52,956 nt of DNA. It comes from Parvibaculum sp049303435. GTDB taxonomy: Bacteria > Pseudomonadota > Alphaproteobacteria > Parvibaculales > Parvibaculaceae. The notes under the pieces were generated by a model. It saw only the letters and a list, made by a program, of their open reading frames with translations, did not search any database and had not been told where the DNA came from. Both the position numbers and the translations under genes were made by a program. Where the stretch lies: positions 1 through 52,956 of the forward strand of contig JBAQNC010000195.1 in the NCBI GenBank assembly GCA_049303435.1, in the 5' to 3' direction. Position 1 is the stretch's first letter. Every line of letters begins with the position of its first letter. Positions 1 to 9,216 of the stretch are shown piece by piece.

Positions 1-2256
1 GTTTTGCTCGATAATCGTCGTGGTGGTCGACAGATCCTGCACGTCCTTCGCTCCACCGATGACACCGAAATCCGTGAAGAGACTTGTCCTGACGCCGAGC
101 GCCTCGGGCAATCCATTCGGCACCGTCATTTCGACCGTTCCAAAAGCATAGCCTTCCGCGCCGATGGCGTCGTCGTTCTGGGTGAGGACCGTCGTCTTGG
201 TGGCGTCGGTATAGTAGGTCGTAAAGGCGCGCGGTCCGATGCCGCCGGAATCGAAGCCGCGGAAGCTGCTTCCGCCCTTGAAGAAACGATCATTCAGACG
301 AACATCGTCGCCAATGCCTTTGATGTAACCCGTATCGCCTCTCAGGGTCAGCGTATAGCCGTCGGCAACCGCGATGTACTTGTGCACGAGAATTTGCGTC
401 GAGATATAGCGGACCGAGCCTCCCAGGCCGGCAAAATCCTGGCTGAAGAGGAAGTCCCAACCGCCCGTCGGATCGATCGGATCATCGCGATTATCGACAT
501 AATAATCGTACCCGAGAATTGAGCGGGTTTCCTGACCTTCCGCCGCTCTAATGGCGAGAGACGCATCGGAGGCAACATTGAGAATCTCTTCACGACGCAA
601 CTGGTAGCGCGTGAGGATGCGGCTGGTGTCGGAAAGCGGGAAACCAAAGCGGAAACCAAAACCTGTCGTCCGGGAGTCAAACGAGGCCTGGTCCTGATAA
701 TTGGTTTCTGTACCAAATATATCTACACCCCCGACCAGATCGCGATCGAGAAAATAAGGATTGGTGTACTGGAACTGGATCAACTGCTGCCGCTTGGAAA
801 GCGACACGCTCGCACCGATCTGCAGTCCACGACCGAGAAAATTTCGTTCGGTGAGCGAAACACCAAGAATAGCGCTATCGACCGACGAGAAACCGAAGCT
901 CAAGGACAACGAACCAGTCGACTGTTCCTGCACGTTTACATTAACGATCGTGCGGTCCTTGGCGCTGCCGGGGTCCTGAGAGATATCGACCTTGCTGAAA
1001 TACTGAAGGCCGCGAATATTCTTTTCCGACTTGTCGAGCAGAACCTTGTTGAAGGCGTCACCTTCGGCAAGTTCCATCTGGCGGCGAATGACGCGATCAA
1101 GCGTACGCACATTGCCGGTGATGTTGATGCGTTCGACATAGACGCGCGGACCTTCCGAGATCACATAGGAAATGCTGACCAGATGCTTCTCGCGGTCGCG
1201 TTTGGCGCGCGGACGCACGCGCGCAAAGGCATAGCCCTTGGCGCCTGCTGCATAGGTCAGGGCGTCGACGCTCTTGTCGATCAGCGAGGCGTCATATTGC
1301 GCGTCGTCCTTCGTCAGAACCAGTTCCTTGAGGTCTTTCTGATTCAACTTGTTGAGATTGGTTTTGACGTCAATCTTGCCGAACTTGTAGATTTCCCCCT
1401 CTTCAACCGTGAAGGTGATGTTGAAGGCGGCGTTGTCACGGCTGAGATCGGCAACGGCGGAAACGACGCGGAAGTCGGCATAGCCATTCGAGAGATAGAA
1501 GCGACGCAACAATTCGCGGTCATAGGTCAGACGATCCGGGTCGTAGTTGTCGGATGACGACAAGAACTTCCACCAGGCGCTTTCGCTTGTCGAAATGATT
1601 TCGCGCAATTTGCCATCGTTGAATGCCTTGTTGCCCAGGAAGCTGATAGAGGCAATGCGCGTTTTCGGGCCTTCATTGATTTCAAAGACGAGATCGACGC
1701 GGTTCTGCGGCAGCCGGATAACCTTGGGTTCAACAGTCGCCGCAAAACGTCCACCACGGCGATAAAGTTCGATGATACGGGTGACGTCAGACTGAACCTT
1801 GGCACGCGTATAGATGGTGCGCGGCTTGAGCTGGACTTCGTTGTTGAGGTCTTCTTCCTTGATCGCGCTGTTACCTTCATAGGCGACGCGATTGATAATC
1901 GGATTTTCAACGACCGAGACGATCAGCTTGCCTTCATTGAAACGCATATTGATGTCGGCGAAGAGACCTGTGGCAAAGAGAATTTTCAGCGACTGGTCAA
2001 CCTGAGCCGGACTGTAGCGGTCACCGGTCTTGGCGGTCATATAGGACAGGACCGTGTCGCGTTCGATGCGCTGGTTGCCCTCCACGACGATGCTGGCGAT
2101 CACAGGACCAACCGCGTCCTGGGCGTAAGCGGGCGTGACACCAAGAATGCCGTTGGTGGCGGGAACCTGTCCTGCCAGCATCAGGCCTACGAGAAGCACA
2201 GCGGCCTTGCCGCCGAACATCGAAATTCTGGTCAAATAACCGGCCAGTCGCTTCAT
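1..2256 (-). CDS. bamA: Outer membrane protein assembly factor BamA (C-terminus cut by window edge)
   Basis: Central subunit of the BAM complex, which folds beta-barrel proteins into the outer membrane. 752 codons are visible and no stop is reached, so a few dozen C-terminal residues are missing compared with usual BamA lengths. The start is ATG at 2256. A signal peptide follows, with likely cleavage after an A-Y-A motif near residue 45. Next come POTRA repeats (about residues 50-400) and the start of the Omp85 barrel. The conserved loop-6 R-G-F motif is at residues 666-668 in the context SFRGFDSGG. It follows rseP after a 159-nt gap, the usual alphaproteobacterial arrangement, and lpxD or similar would be expected next. 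Identification is secure. Confidence 0.96.
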   Translation of the reverse strand, partial: MKRLAGYLTRISMFGGKAAVLLVGLMLAGQVPATNGILGVTPAYAQDAVGPVIASIVVEGNQRIERDTVLSYMTAKTGDRYSPAQVDQSLKILFATGLFADINMRFNEGKLIVSVVENPIINRVAYEGNSAIKEEDLNNEVQLKPRTIYTRAKVQSDVTRIIELYRRGGRFAATVEPKVIRLPQNRVDLVFEINEGPKTRIASISFLGNKAFNDGKLREIISTSESAWWKFLSSSDNYDPDRLTYDRELLRRFYLSNGYADFRVVSAVADLSRDNAAFNITFTVEEGEIYKFGKIDVKTNLNKLNQKDLKELVLTKDDAQYDASLIDKSVDALTYAAGAKGYAFARVRPRAKRDREKHLVSISYVISEGPRVYVERINITGNVRTLDRVIRRQMELAEGDAFNKVLLDKSEKNIRGLQYFSKVDISQDPGSAKDRTIVNVNVQEQSTGSLSLSFGFSSVDSAILGVSLTERNFLGRGLQIGASVSLSKRQQLIQFQYTNPYFLDRDLVGGVDIFGTETNYQDQASFDSRTTGFGFRFGFPLSDTSRILTRYQLRREEILNVASDASLAIRAAEGQETRSILGYDYYVDNRDDPIDPTGGWDFLFSQDFAGLGGSVRYISTQILVHKYIAVADGYTLTLRGDTGYIKGIGDDVRLNDRFFKGGSSFRGFDSGGIGPRAFTTYYTDATKTTVLTQNDDAIGAEGYAFGTVEMTVPNGLPEALGVRTSLFTDFGVIGGAKDVQDLSTTTTIIEQN

Positions 2257-2415
2257 CCCCACACCATCCTCAACCGCGCCGCGCCACGACGGCGCCGCAT
2301 TATTTAGCTATCCCCCAAGAGGGGAATTTCGATCCAGGCCTTAGAGCCCCCAAGACATCCGGATATTCTCCGGAACCCCGATATTCAAACAAACAACACC
2401 CAAGGCAAGCCGCCC

Positions 2416-3567
2416 TCAGGTGAACAGTCGCACCAAATCATTCCAGGTGGCAAAGAACATCAACATCATGACCAGCACAAGACCAATTCGGAAGCCGAAT
2501 TCTTGCGCCTTCTGGCCCATCGGATGGCCCCGCACGCCCTCAATTGCATAATATAGAAGGTGCCCGCCGTCGAGCATGGGCACCGGAAACAGATTGAGCA
2601 GTCCGATACTCACGGAAAGCACAGCCGTCAGATTGAGCAGCGCGGCAAAGCCGAGTGTCGCGACCTGACCGGAAACTTCTGCAATACGCAGCGGGCCGCC
2701 GAGCTGGCTCGAATCCTCACGGCCGACAAGCATGCCCCCCAGATAGCTCATCGTCCTGTCGACGATGAACCATGTTTCTTGCGCGCCGTGCCAGAGCCCG
2801 GTCAGCGGATCGGTCTTGACGACCTTATAGGTGCCGGGACCAGACTTTCGCTGCACGCCAAGAAGACCGATACGCTGGGCGTTGCCAAACGGATCGGTGA
2901 TCTCTTTCAGGCGCGGGGTCGCGGTCAGCGTAATCTCATGACCATCGCGCATGACGCCAAACTTGAGCGGCACATCGGCGCTGATCGAAACGATGCGCTG
3001 CATGTCTTCAAAATCATTGATGGTGGCGCCGTCAATCGAGACGACGAGATCGTCGGGCTGGAAACCTGCGACCGCAGCAGCACTGTCTGGCTGCACCTTG
3101 TCGACAATGGCGGTCGCCGTGCCCTGACCGACGATGGTGAAGATGCCGGCAAATATAACAATCGAGAGAATAAAATTGGCGATGGGACCGGCGGCGACAA
3201 CGGCGGCGCGCTGATAAAGCGGCTTGAAGAAGAAAAGTCCTTCACGCTGTTCCGGCGGAGTGTGAGTCAGTTTCTCCACATCGGGCACGCTGGCGGCATT
3301 CTCGTCGCCTGCAAACTTCACGTAACCACCGAGCGGAATCCAACTCAGCTTCCAGCGCGTGCCGTACTTGTCAACGCGACCGAATATTTCGCGACCAAAA
3401 CCGATGGAGAACGTATCGACCTTGACGCCGCACCAGCGCGCGACAAGGAAATGACCCAGTTCATGAAAAAAAACGACAACCGTCAGCACGAACAGAAAGG
3501 GGATGATGTATCCCCCGAGCGATGTTCCAAAGCCGGCGATTTCAGCCACCACATTCATTCCACTCAA
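2416..3567 (-). CDS. rseP: RIP metalloprotease RseP (site-2 protease)
   Basis: Inner-membrane zinc protease (M50 family) that cleaves transmembrane segments, for example of anti-sigma factors and signal peptide remnants. 383 residues. The zinc motif HELGH is at residues 35-39 in the first membrane helix. A single PDZ domain occupies the middle (about 120-210, including PDSAAAVAGFQPDD). The second catalytic motif LDGGH is in the C-terminal membrane region. E. coli RseP has two PDZ domains; the shorter single-PDZ form here is common in alphaproteobacteria (MmpA-like). It sits between dxr and bamA. The 120-nt gap to dxr holds no gene that I can see. Confidence 0.95.
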   Translation of the reverse strand: MSGMNVVAEIAGFGTSLGGYIIPFLFVLTVVVFFHELGHFLVARWCGVKVDTFSIGFGREIFGRVDKYGTRWKLSWIPLGGYVKFAGDENAASVPDVEKLTHTPPEQREGLFFFKPLYQRAAVVAAGPIANFILSIVIFAGIFTIVGQGTATAIVDKVQPDSAAAVAGFQPDDLVVSIDGATINDFEDMQRIVSISADVPLKFGVMRDGHEITLTATPRLKEITDPFGNAQRIGLLGVQRKSGPGTYKVVKTDPLTGLWHGAQETWFIVDRTMSYLGGMLVGREDSSQLGGPLRIAEVSGQVATLGFAALLNLTAVLSVSIGLLNLFPVPMLDGGHLLYYAIEGVRGHPMGQKAQEFGFRIGLVLVMMLMFFATWNDLVRLFT

Positions 3568-3687
3568 CTTCCCATTTCACATCGTATGGCGCGCTACATG
3601 ACACCTGAATTGTGTTTCTCTGTAGCCAAACCGCACAATGCCTCCCGTGCGACCCGTTTCCGGCCTGCCCGTTCCAGTGACACTACG

Positions 3688-4902
3688 TCAGCGGCTGGCC
3701 AAATGCACCAATTCCTCTGCACGAATCCGCGCAATTCGGTCAATTTCGTAAATATCTTCAAGGTCATTGGGGGCGATAGCGTCACCGGCCCCCTGCTCCA
3801 GCGCCTTTTCAACGGTTATGGCGATCTCAAGGAAGCCAATATCACCCTTGAGGAAGGCCGCAACCGCTATTTCATTGGCGGCGTTAAGGATAGTGGGCAT
3901 GGCGCCGCCGGATTTCAGCGCCTCGCGGGCAAGTCGCAACGCCGGGAAGCGTACCGCGTCGGGCTCGGAAAAGGTTAACGAGCCGATCTCGGCCAGGTTG
4001 AGCCGGGCGCAAGGCGTCGCCATACGTTCGGGCCAGGCAAGCGCATAGGAGATGGGGGTGCGCATGTCGGGCGACCCGAGCTGGGCGAGCACCGAGCCAT
4101 CCACATAGGCGACCATCGAATGAATGATGGATTGCGGATGGATGACGATATCCAGACGCTGCTCGCCTACAGGAAAGAGATAATGCGCCTCGATGAGTTC
4201 CAACCCCTTGTTCATGAGCGTGGCGCTATCGACGGAAATCTTGGCGCCCATATCCCATTGCGGATGGGCGACGGCCTGAGCCGGCGTGGCGCGTTTCATC
4301 TCGTCTATGGTGGCGGTGCGGAAGGGACCGCCGGAGGCTGTCAGGATGATCTTGTCCACAGCATGGAGCCGCTCGGTGTCCAGCACCTGAAAGATGGCGT
4401 TATGCTCGCTGTCGACCGGGAGGAGCGTTGCGCCAGAGCGCGCGACCTCAGCGAGGAAGAGCGGTCCGGCGGAAACAAGACATTCCTTGTTGGCGAGCGC
4501 GACGGCGGCCCCACGGCGCACGGCGGCAAGCGTGGGCGCGAGGCCTGCCGTGCCGACGATGCCTGCCATGACCCAATCGGCAGGACGCAGAGCCGCCTCG
4601 ATGACCGCATCGCGGCCGGCGCCGATCTCGATGCCCGTGCCTTCGAGACCCGCTTTCAGGTCATCGTAGAGGAGCATGTCGCCGATGACGGCAAATTGCG
4701 GGCGGAGGCGACGGGCCTGTTCGATCAGGCTTGCGACATTCTTGTGGGCGGTGAGCGCCACGAGATCAAAGCGATCCGGCTCGCGCTCGATCAGATCGAG
4801 CGTCGAGACGCCAATGGAGCCGGTGGAGCCCAATACTGTGACGCTGCGCCGTGCGCCTGATGCCAAAGGCAGGTCGTCAGCTTTTTCTGCGGTTACGGCC
4901 AC
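3688..4902 (-). CDS. dxr: 1-deoxy-D-xylulose 5-phosphate reductoisomerase
   Basis: Converts DXP to 2-C-methyl-D-erythritol 4-phosphate with NADPH, the committed step of the MEP isoprenoid pathway. 404 residues, normal family length. The NADPH-binding GSTGSIG is at residues 25-31. The metal-binding region LLPVDSEHNA and the HPQSIIHSMV segment are intact. The start is a GTG that overlaps the end of cdsA by 10 nt (the TAA of cdsA lies inside the first codons), so the two genes are probably translationally coupled. Its neighbour uppS uses the product of the same isoprenoid pathway. Confidence 0.96.
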   Translation of the reverse strand: MAVTAEKADDLPLASGARRSVTVLGSTGSIGVSTLDLIEREPDRFDLVALTAHKNVASLIEQARRLRPQFAVIGDMLLYDDLKAGLEGTGIEIGAGRDAVIEAALRPADWVMAGIVGTAGLAPTLAAVRRGAAVALANKECLVSAGPLFLAEVARSGATLLPVDSEHNAIFQVLDTERLHAVDKIILTASGGPFRTATIDEMKRATPAQAVAHPQWDMGAKISVDSATLMNKGLELIEAHYLFPVGEQRLDIVIHPQSIIHSMVAYVDGSVLAQLGSPDMRTPISYALAWPERMATPCARLNLAEIGSLTFSEPDAVRFPALRLAREALKSGGAMPTILNAANEIAVAAFLKGDIGFLEIAITVEKALEQGAGDAIAPNDLEDIYEIDRIARIRAEELVHLASR

Positions 4903-5771
4903 AGCAATACTCCGGCCGCAGGGCTCATTGCCCCATGCAGCGTCGAAATGATGGCGGCCCCGACCGCAGCGGTAACAAGGCCATCGACACGATCAAGGAT
5001 GCCGCCATGACCGGGAATGATCTTGCCAGAATCCTTGACCCCTGCCCGGCGCTTCAAGGCGCTTTCCAGGATGTCGCCTGCTTGCGCGATGACCGCGATG
5101 ATCGCACTGACAAAAGCAAGACCGATCGGCGACCCCAGACTGAACCATGTCGCTGTGATGGCGCCGACCAAGGCAGCCCCGATCATGCCGCCGATGAGGC
5201 CGGCCCAGGTCTTGTTGGGCGACAGTCGTGGGACAAGCTTCGGCCCGCCGAACCCGCGTCCGGCAAAATAGGCGAAGGTGTCGGTCGCCCAGACGGTGAA
5301 CAGGAGCCAGAAGATGGCGATGCGGCCATAGTCGGGACCACCCTCGGGGTCGTGCCGGAGCCACATCAGCGAAATGAGCGGCAGGATCAGATAGGGAAAG
5401 GCGATGGCGGGCGAAAGCGTGGGCGAGCCGGTCAGGATCGCAATGGTGACAGCGAAAGTGAGCCCCGCCATGCTGACAAGGACGGCGACAAAGGGACCGC
5501 CAATGGCGGTGAGCCCGATGGCGATGATGACAAACCCCGCCAGCATGATCCGCATGGTGGGAGAAATGCCGGGCAAAAGGGTCGAAAGCTCCCAGGCCAT
5601 GATGACGCCAGCGACAGCCAACATCGCCGCAAAGGGCCAGCCGCCAAACCAGGTCAGACCCAGCGCAACCGGGGCCAGAACAAGCGCCGAGATAATGCGG
5701 GTGCGCAGTTCGGCGGATTTGTCGCCTGAAGTCGGCAGAGGATTGGGCGTCGAGCCTGAAGCATCTGTCAT
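4893..5771 (-). CDS. cdsA: Phosphatidate cytidylyltransferase
   Basis: Makes CDP-diacylglycerol from phosphatidate and CTP at the inner membrane, feeding all phospholipid synthesis. I place the start at the ATG at 5771 (292 residues, beginning MTDASGS). It lies 7 nt after the uppS stop and has a GAGG ribosome site just before it. An upstream in-frame start at 5831 would overlap uppS. There are several hydrophobic helices, and the C-terminal family signature is visible as PGHGGILDRVDGL. The gene overlaps dxr by 10 nt. Confidence 0.94.
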   Translation of the reverse strand: MTDASGSTPNPLPTSGDKSAELRTRIISALVLAPVALGLTWFGGWPFAAMLAVAGVIMAWELSTLLPGISPTMRIMLAGFVIIAIGLTAIGGPFVAVLVSMAGLTFAVTIAILTGSPTLSPAIAFPYLILPLISLMWLRHDPEGGPDYGRIAIFWLLFTVWATDTFAYFAGRGFGGPKLVPRLSPNKTWAGLIGGMIGAALVGAITATWFSLGSPIGLAFVSAIIAVIAQAGDILESALKRRAGVKDSGKIIPGHGGILDRVDGLVTAAVGAAIISTLHGAMSPAAGVLLWP

Positions 5772-5778
5772 AGGGACC

Positions 5779-6528
5779 TCATGGCGCCGTGACCGCGCCG
5801 AAGCGGCGGTCGCGCAGGTTGAATTCGGCAATGGCCTGCTTCAGATGATCGGGCGAAAAATCCGGCCAATAGACATCACTGAAGAGAAGTTCTGCATAAG
5901 CGCTTTGCCAGAGAAGGAAGTTCGACAGGCGCTTCTCTCCGCTGGTGCGGATGATGAGGTCCGGATCGGGAATGCCTGCCGTATCGAGATGGTCCGCGAC
6001 CGTTGCCTGAGTGATAGCTTCGGGGTCGAGACGGCCTTCCTTGACCTCGCGCGCAATGCGACGAACGGCTGACGTTATCTCGTTCTGTCCGCCATAGTTA
6101 AAGGCGATGATGAGCTTCAGCTTGGTATTGTTCCGGGTGAGCTGTTCGGCCTCTTCGATCAGGGCCACGATATCGTCTTCGAGATGCTCGCGATCACCGA
6201 TAATCCGGACCTGAACGCCATTGTGATGAAGTTCGGCCAAGTCTCTGCGAATAAAGAGTTTTAAAAGACCCATGAGGTCGCTGACTTCATCGGCGGGGCG
6301 GTTCCAGTTTTCCGAGCTGAAGCCATAGAGCGTGAGATAGCCGATGCCCATTTCGCCTGCGGCGCGGGTGATGACACGAACAGCCTCGACGCCCTGACGG
6401 TGACCAAGCTGGCGCGGCAGATGACGGCGCGCGGCCCAGCGACGATTGCCATCCATGATGATGGCAACGTGACGCGGAACGGGCGCCGCTTCGGTTTCGC
6501 TTGCCGCGGGGTCAGACCTCCCCATCAT
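5779..6528 (-). CDS. uppS: Isoprenyl transferase / undecaprenyl diphosphate synthase
   Basis: Condenses farnesyl diphosphate with isopentenyl units into the C55 lipid carrier for peptidoglycan and other cell-wall polymers. With the ATG at 6528 the protein has 249 residues, close to E. coli UppS. The catalytic Asp is then residue 26 in IIMDGNRRWA, and LYGFSSENWNRP follows. The frame stays open upstream to a TTG at 6585 (268 residues). However, that extension crosses a 17-nt-period tandem repeat and lacks a clear ribosome site, whereas GAAGAAAG precedes the ATG. It lies between frr and cdsA. Confidence 0.94.
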   Translation of the reverse strand: MMGRSDPAASETEAAPVPRHVAIIMDGNRRWAARRHLPRQLGHRQGVEAVRVITRAAGEMGIGYLTLYGFSSENWNRPADEVSDLMGLLKLFIRRDLAELHHNGVQVRIIGDREHLEDDIVALIEEAEQLTRNNTKLKLIIAFNYGGQNEITSAVRRIAREVKEGRLDPEAITQATVADHLDTAGIPDPDLIIRTSGEKRLSNFLLWQSAYAELLFSDVYWPDFSPDHLKQAIAEFNLRDRRFGAVTAP

Positions 6529-6544
6529 TGCCGGACTTTCTTCG

Positions 6545-6574
6545 TTTAAAGCGAATGGCTTTTTAAAGCGAATG
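6545..6574. repeat. Two 13-bp direct repeats before uppS
   Basis: TTTAAAGCGAATG occurs at 6545-6557 and again at 6562-6574, a period of 17 bp. It lies between frr and the preferred uppS start. A 17-nt period does not preserve reading frame, which argues against this being conserved coding sequence. Function unknown. Confidence 0.7.
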
Positions 6575-6632
6575 ACTCTATTCAAAACACATGCTTAGCG
6601 CCAGTTCATCATAGGCTAGATGAAACAAACAC

Positions 6633-7199
6633 TCATACCTGCATGATTTCCGCTTCTTTTTGGTTCAGGGCCGCGTCTATCTCGCCAATGATCTTGTCGG
6701 TCAGCTTCTGAACCTTTTCCGACCAGACCTTGTGATCGTCCTGGCTCATGTGGCCGTCTTTTTCCAGACCCTTCAACTCGTCCATCGCATCGCGGCGCAC
6801 ATTGCGCACAGCGATACGCGCTTGCTCGGTATATTTGGCGGCGATCTTGGTGAGTTCGGTGCGGCGTTCCTCGTTGAGTTCCGGAATGGGGAGACGCAGC
6901 GTGGTGCCGTCCACCACCGGGTTAAGCCCCAGGCCGGAAGTGCGGATCGCCTTGTCGACGGCGCTGACCATGCCCTTGTCCCAGACCTGCACGGTGATGA
7001 GGCGGGATTCCGGCGCATTGACGGTGCCGACCTGATTAAGCGGCATCGTCTGGCCATAGGCTTCGACCATGATGGGGTCCAGCAATGAGGCAGAAGCCCG
7101 ACCTGTACGAAGGCCGCCAAATTCATGTTTCAGGGCCGCCAGCGCACCGCGCATGCGCCGTTCGACGTCGTCGATGTCGATAGTTTGGGGGTCAGCCAT
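6633..7199 (-). CDS. frr: Ribosome recycling factor
   Basis: Splits post-termination ribosomes together with EF-G. 188 residues, full length, and alignable by eye over its whole span with RRF: an N-terminal helical region with GLRTGRASASLLD, then VDGTTLRLPIPELNEERR, and a C-terminal helix. The ATG start at 7199 is natural. It follows pyrH after 59 nt and precedes uppS, the classic order pyrH-frr-uppS-cdsA. Confidence 0.97.
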   Translation of the reverse strand: MADPQTIDIDDVERRMRGALAALKHEFGGLRTGRASASLLDPIMVEAYGQTMPLNQVGTVNAPESRLITVQVWDKGMVSAVDKAIRTSGLGLNPVVDGTTLRLPIPELNEERRTELTKIAAKYTEQARIAVRNVRRDAMDELKGLEKDGHMSQDDHKVWSEKVQKLTDKIIGEIDAALNQKEAEIMQV

Positions 7200-7258
7200 A
7201 GTCTATTTATCCTTTAACTTTTCGGCAGATTGTCGGTCGCATTGTGTCAGACAGGAGA

Positions 7259-7990
7259 TTACTGGCCGGTTTCCGCGCTGATGATAGTGCAGCGTCCCTC
7301 GCCTGTCAGAACATTGACGAAGCCGCCATCGTCATGAATGTTGAAAACGATGATCGGTATCCTGTTTTCCCGCGCCAGGGCAATCGCCGAAGTATCCATG
7401 ACAGCCAGATCGCGGGTCAGCACATCCATATAGGTCAGACGGTCATAGCGGGTGGCGTCCTTGACCTTTTTGGGATCGGCGGAATAGACGCCATCAACCT
7501 GTGTGCCTTTCAGCAGCGCGTCGCAGCCCATTTCGGTGGCCCGGAGCGCGGCCGCGGTATCGGTCGTGAAAAAGGGATTGCCTGTGCCTGCCGCAAAGAT
7601 GACCACACGGCCTTTTTCCATATGTCGCACGGCTCTGCGGCGAATATATGGCTCAGCGATGGTGGTCATGGGGATGGCGGACAAAACACGGGTCTGGACG
7701 CCCATGCGCTCCAACGAATTCTGCATGGCGAGCGCGTTCATGACGGTGGCGAGCATGCCCATGTAGTCGGCGCTGGCGCGTTCCATGCCCGACGCGGCGC
7801 CCGACAGGCCGCGGAAGATATTGCCGCCGCCAATGACGAGGCAGATCTCACAGCCGATATCCGTCGCCTGTTTGATTTCAGCAGCAATGCGATCAACCGT
7901 CTTCACGTCGATGCCATATTGCTGATCGCCCATAAGGGCCTCGCCGGAAACCTTGAGGAGCGCGCGCTTGTAGAGCGGTTTTCGAGACAT
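7259..7990 (-). CDS. pyrH: UMP kinase
   Basis: Phosphorylates UMP to UDP in pyrimidine nucleotide synthesis; a hexameric amino-acid-kinase-fold enzyme. The start is the ATG at 7990 (243 residues, beginning MSRKPLYKRALLK). The frame is open further upstream, but homology begins here. The phosphate-binding KVSGEAL is near residue 12, GGGNIFRG is near residue 57, and DTSAIALARENRIPI is in the UMP/ATP region. It lies downstream of tsf, separated by two stable hairpins, so tsf transcription may partly end before pyrH. Confidence 0.96.
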   Translation of the reverse strand: MSRKPLYKRALLKVSGEALMGDQQYGIDVKTVDRIAAEIKQATDIGCEICLVIGGGNIFRGLSGAASGMERASADYMGMLATVMNALAMQNSLERMGVQTRVLSAIPMTTIAEPYIRRRAVRHMEKGRVVIFAAGTGNPFFTTDTAAALRATEMGCDALLKGTQVDGVYSADPKKVKDATRYDRLTYMDVLTRDLAVMDTSAIALARENRIPIIVFNIHDDGGFVNVLTGEGRCTIISAETGQ

Positions 7991-8084
7991 GCGTGAGGCT
8001 TTCCGGTGTGGCAGGACACTATTGTGTAAAAGATGGCAGCTGAACGGGCAAGGCAACGAATCCCCCTACCCCTCCGATCACAAT

Positions 8085-8157
8085 AACGCCCCCGGCGCGG
8101 AGAAGCGACGGGGGCGTTTTCATTCTTCGAGGAAATGACCCCTTTTCCGGGTCATTT
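8085..8157 (-). terminator. Two tandem hairpins between tsf and pyrH
   Basis: Hairpin one (8133-8157) pairs AAATGACCC with GGGTCATTT. Hairpin two (8085-8118) pairs a 10-bp stem, AACGCCCCCG with CGGGGGCGTT. Read on the minus strand, both follow the tsf stop directly. Neither has a long T run on this strand, so they look like an attenuator or a processing site rather than a full stop. The pyrH-frr-uppS genes downstream would then be expressed from read-through or from their own promoter. Confidence 0.6.
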
Positions 8158-8161
8158 TGAC

Positions 8162-9088
8162 TTAGCCGCGGGCCGTGGCGGCCACTTCGGCGGCGAAGTC
8201 GGATTCTTCCTTCTCGATACCTTCACCCAGCAGAAAGCGAACGAAACCGGCAACCATGATCGGCGCGCCGACGGTGCTTTCGGCTTCCTTCACGGCCTTT
8301 TCGACCGTCTGGTCAGGGTTCACGACAAAGGCCTGCGACAGCAACACGACTTCTTCGTAGAACTTGCGGATACGGCCTTCGACCATCTTTTCGATGATGT
8401 TGTCGGGGCGACCGGATTCCTTGGCTTCGGCGATCAGCACGTTGCGCTCGCGCTCGACCGTTTCCGGATCGACCTCTTCACGGCGCGTAGCGAGCGGGCT
8501 CGTCGCGGCGATGTGCATGGCGATCTGCTTGCCAAGCTCGGCGAGCTTGCCCTTGTCGCCGGTCGATTCCAGACCGACGAGCACGCCGATCTTGCCGAGG
8601 CCTGGGGCCACCTGATTATGCGTGTAGGCGGCGACAACGCCATCGGTGACGCTGATGAAACCGGCGCGACGCACGGTCATGTTTTCGCCGATCGTGCCAA
8701 CCTGCTCCGTCACGTAATCCTTGATGGAGAGAGCGGAGCCGGGGAACCTGGCGTCCAGCAGCTTGTCGATGTCGCCTTCGGCGGTGAGCGCCGTCTTGGC
8801 GATTTCGTTCACCATCGACTGGAAGCTCTCGTTACGAGCCACGAAGTCGGTTTCGGAATTGACTTCGACGAGCGCGCCATGCGTGCCGTCGGAGATGACG
8901 CCGACGAGACCTTCAGCGGCGACGCGGCCCGATTTCTTGGCGGCTTTGGCAAGACCCTTGGTGCGCAGCCAATCGACGGCCGCTTCCATGTCGCCACCTG
9001 TTTCGGTGAGCGCCGTCTTGCAATCCATCATCCCCACGCCGGTTGTCTCGCGGAGTTGTTTCACCATGCCTGCGGTGATCTCAGCCAT
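8162..9088 (-). CDS. tsf: Elongation factor Ts
   Basis: Guanine nucleotide exchange factor for EF-Tu. The start is the ATG at 9088 (308 residues, beginning MAEITAGMVKQL), supported by an AAGGA ribosome site and by the family N-terminus; the frame is open 14 codons further. The EF-Ts signature region RETTGVGMMDCKTALTE is at about residues 12-28, and VNSETDFVARN is near residue 75. It lies downstream of rpsB with a stable hairpin between them, as in many bacteria. Confidence 0.97.
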   Translation of the reverse strand: MAEITAGMVKQLRETTGVGMMDCKTALTETGGDMEAAVDWLRTKGLAKAAKKSGRVAAEGLVGVISDGTHGALVEVNSETDFVARNESFQSMVNEIAKTALTAEGDIDKLLDARFPGSALSIKDYVTEQVGTIGENMTVRRAGFISVTDGVVAAYTHNQVAPGLGKIGVLVGLESTGDKGKLAELGKQIAMHIAATSPLATRREEVDPETVERERNVLIAEAKESGRPDNIIEKMVEGRIRKFYEEVVLLSQAFVVNPDQTVEKAVKEAESTVGAPIMVAGFVRFLLGEGIEKEESDFAAEVAATARG

Positions 9089-9151
9089 TGGAATATCCTT
9101 CAATTTCGTGTCTGCGTGGAGCCATCCCACGCGGTAATTTTGTTATGCGAG

Positions 9152-9184
9152 GGGCCCGGCGCGCTTTCTCAGTGCACCGGGCCC
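9152..9184 (-). promoter_or_regulatory. rpsB-tsf intergenic hairpin
   Basis: GGGCCCGG at 9152-9159 pairs perfectly with CCGGGCCC at 9177-9184, giving an 8-bp all-GC stem between rpsB and tsf. There is no T run after it on the minus strand. It probably tunes the rpsB:tsf ratio by pausing or by setting an RNA processing boundary, rather than by full termination. Confidence 0.6.
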
Positions 9185-9216
9185 TAACTTTATCGCGCAG
9201 CTTCGTGACAGGAGGC

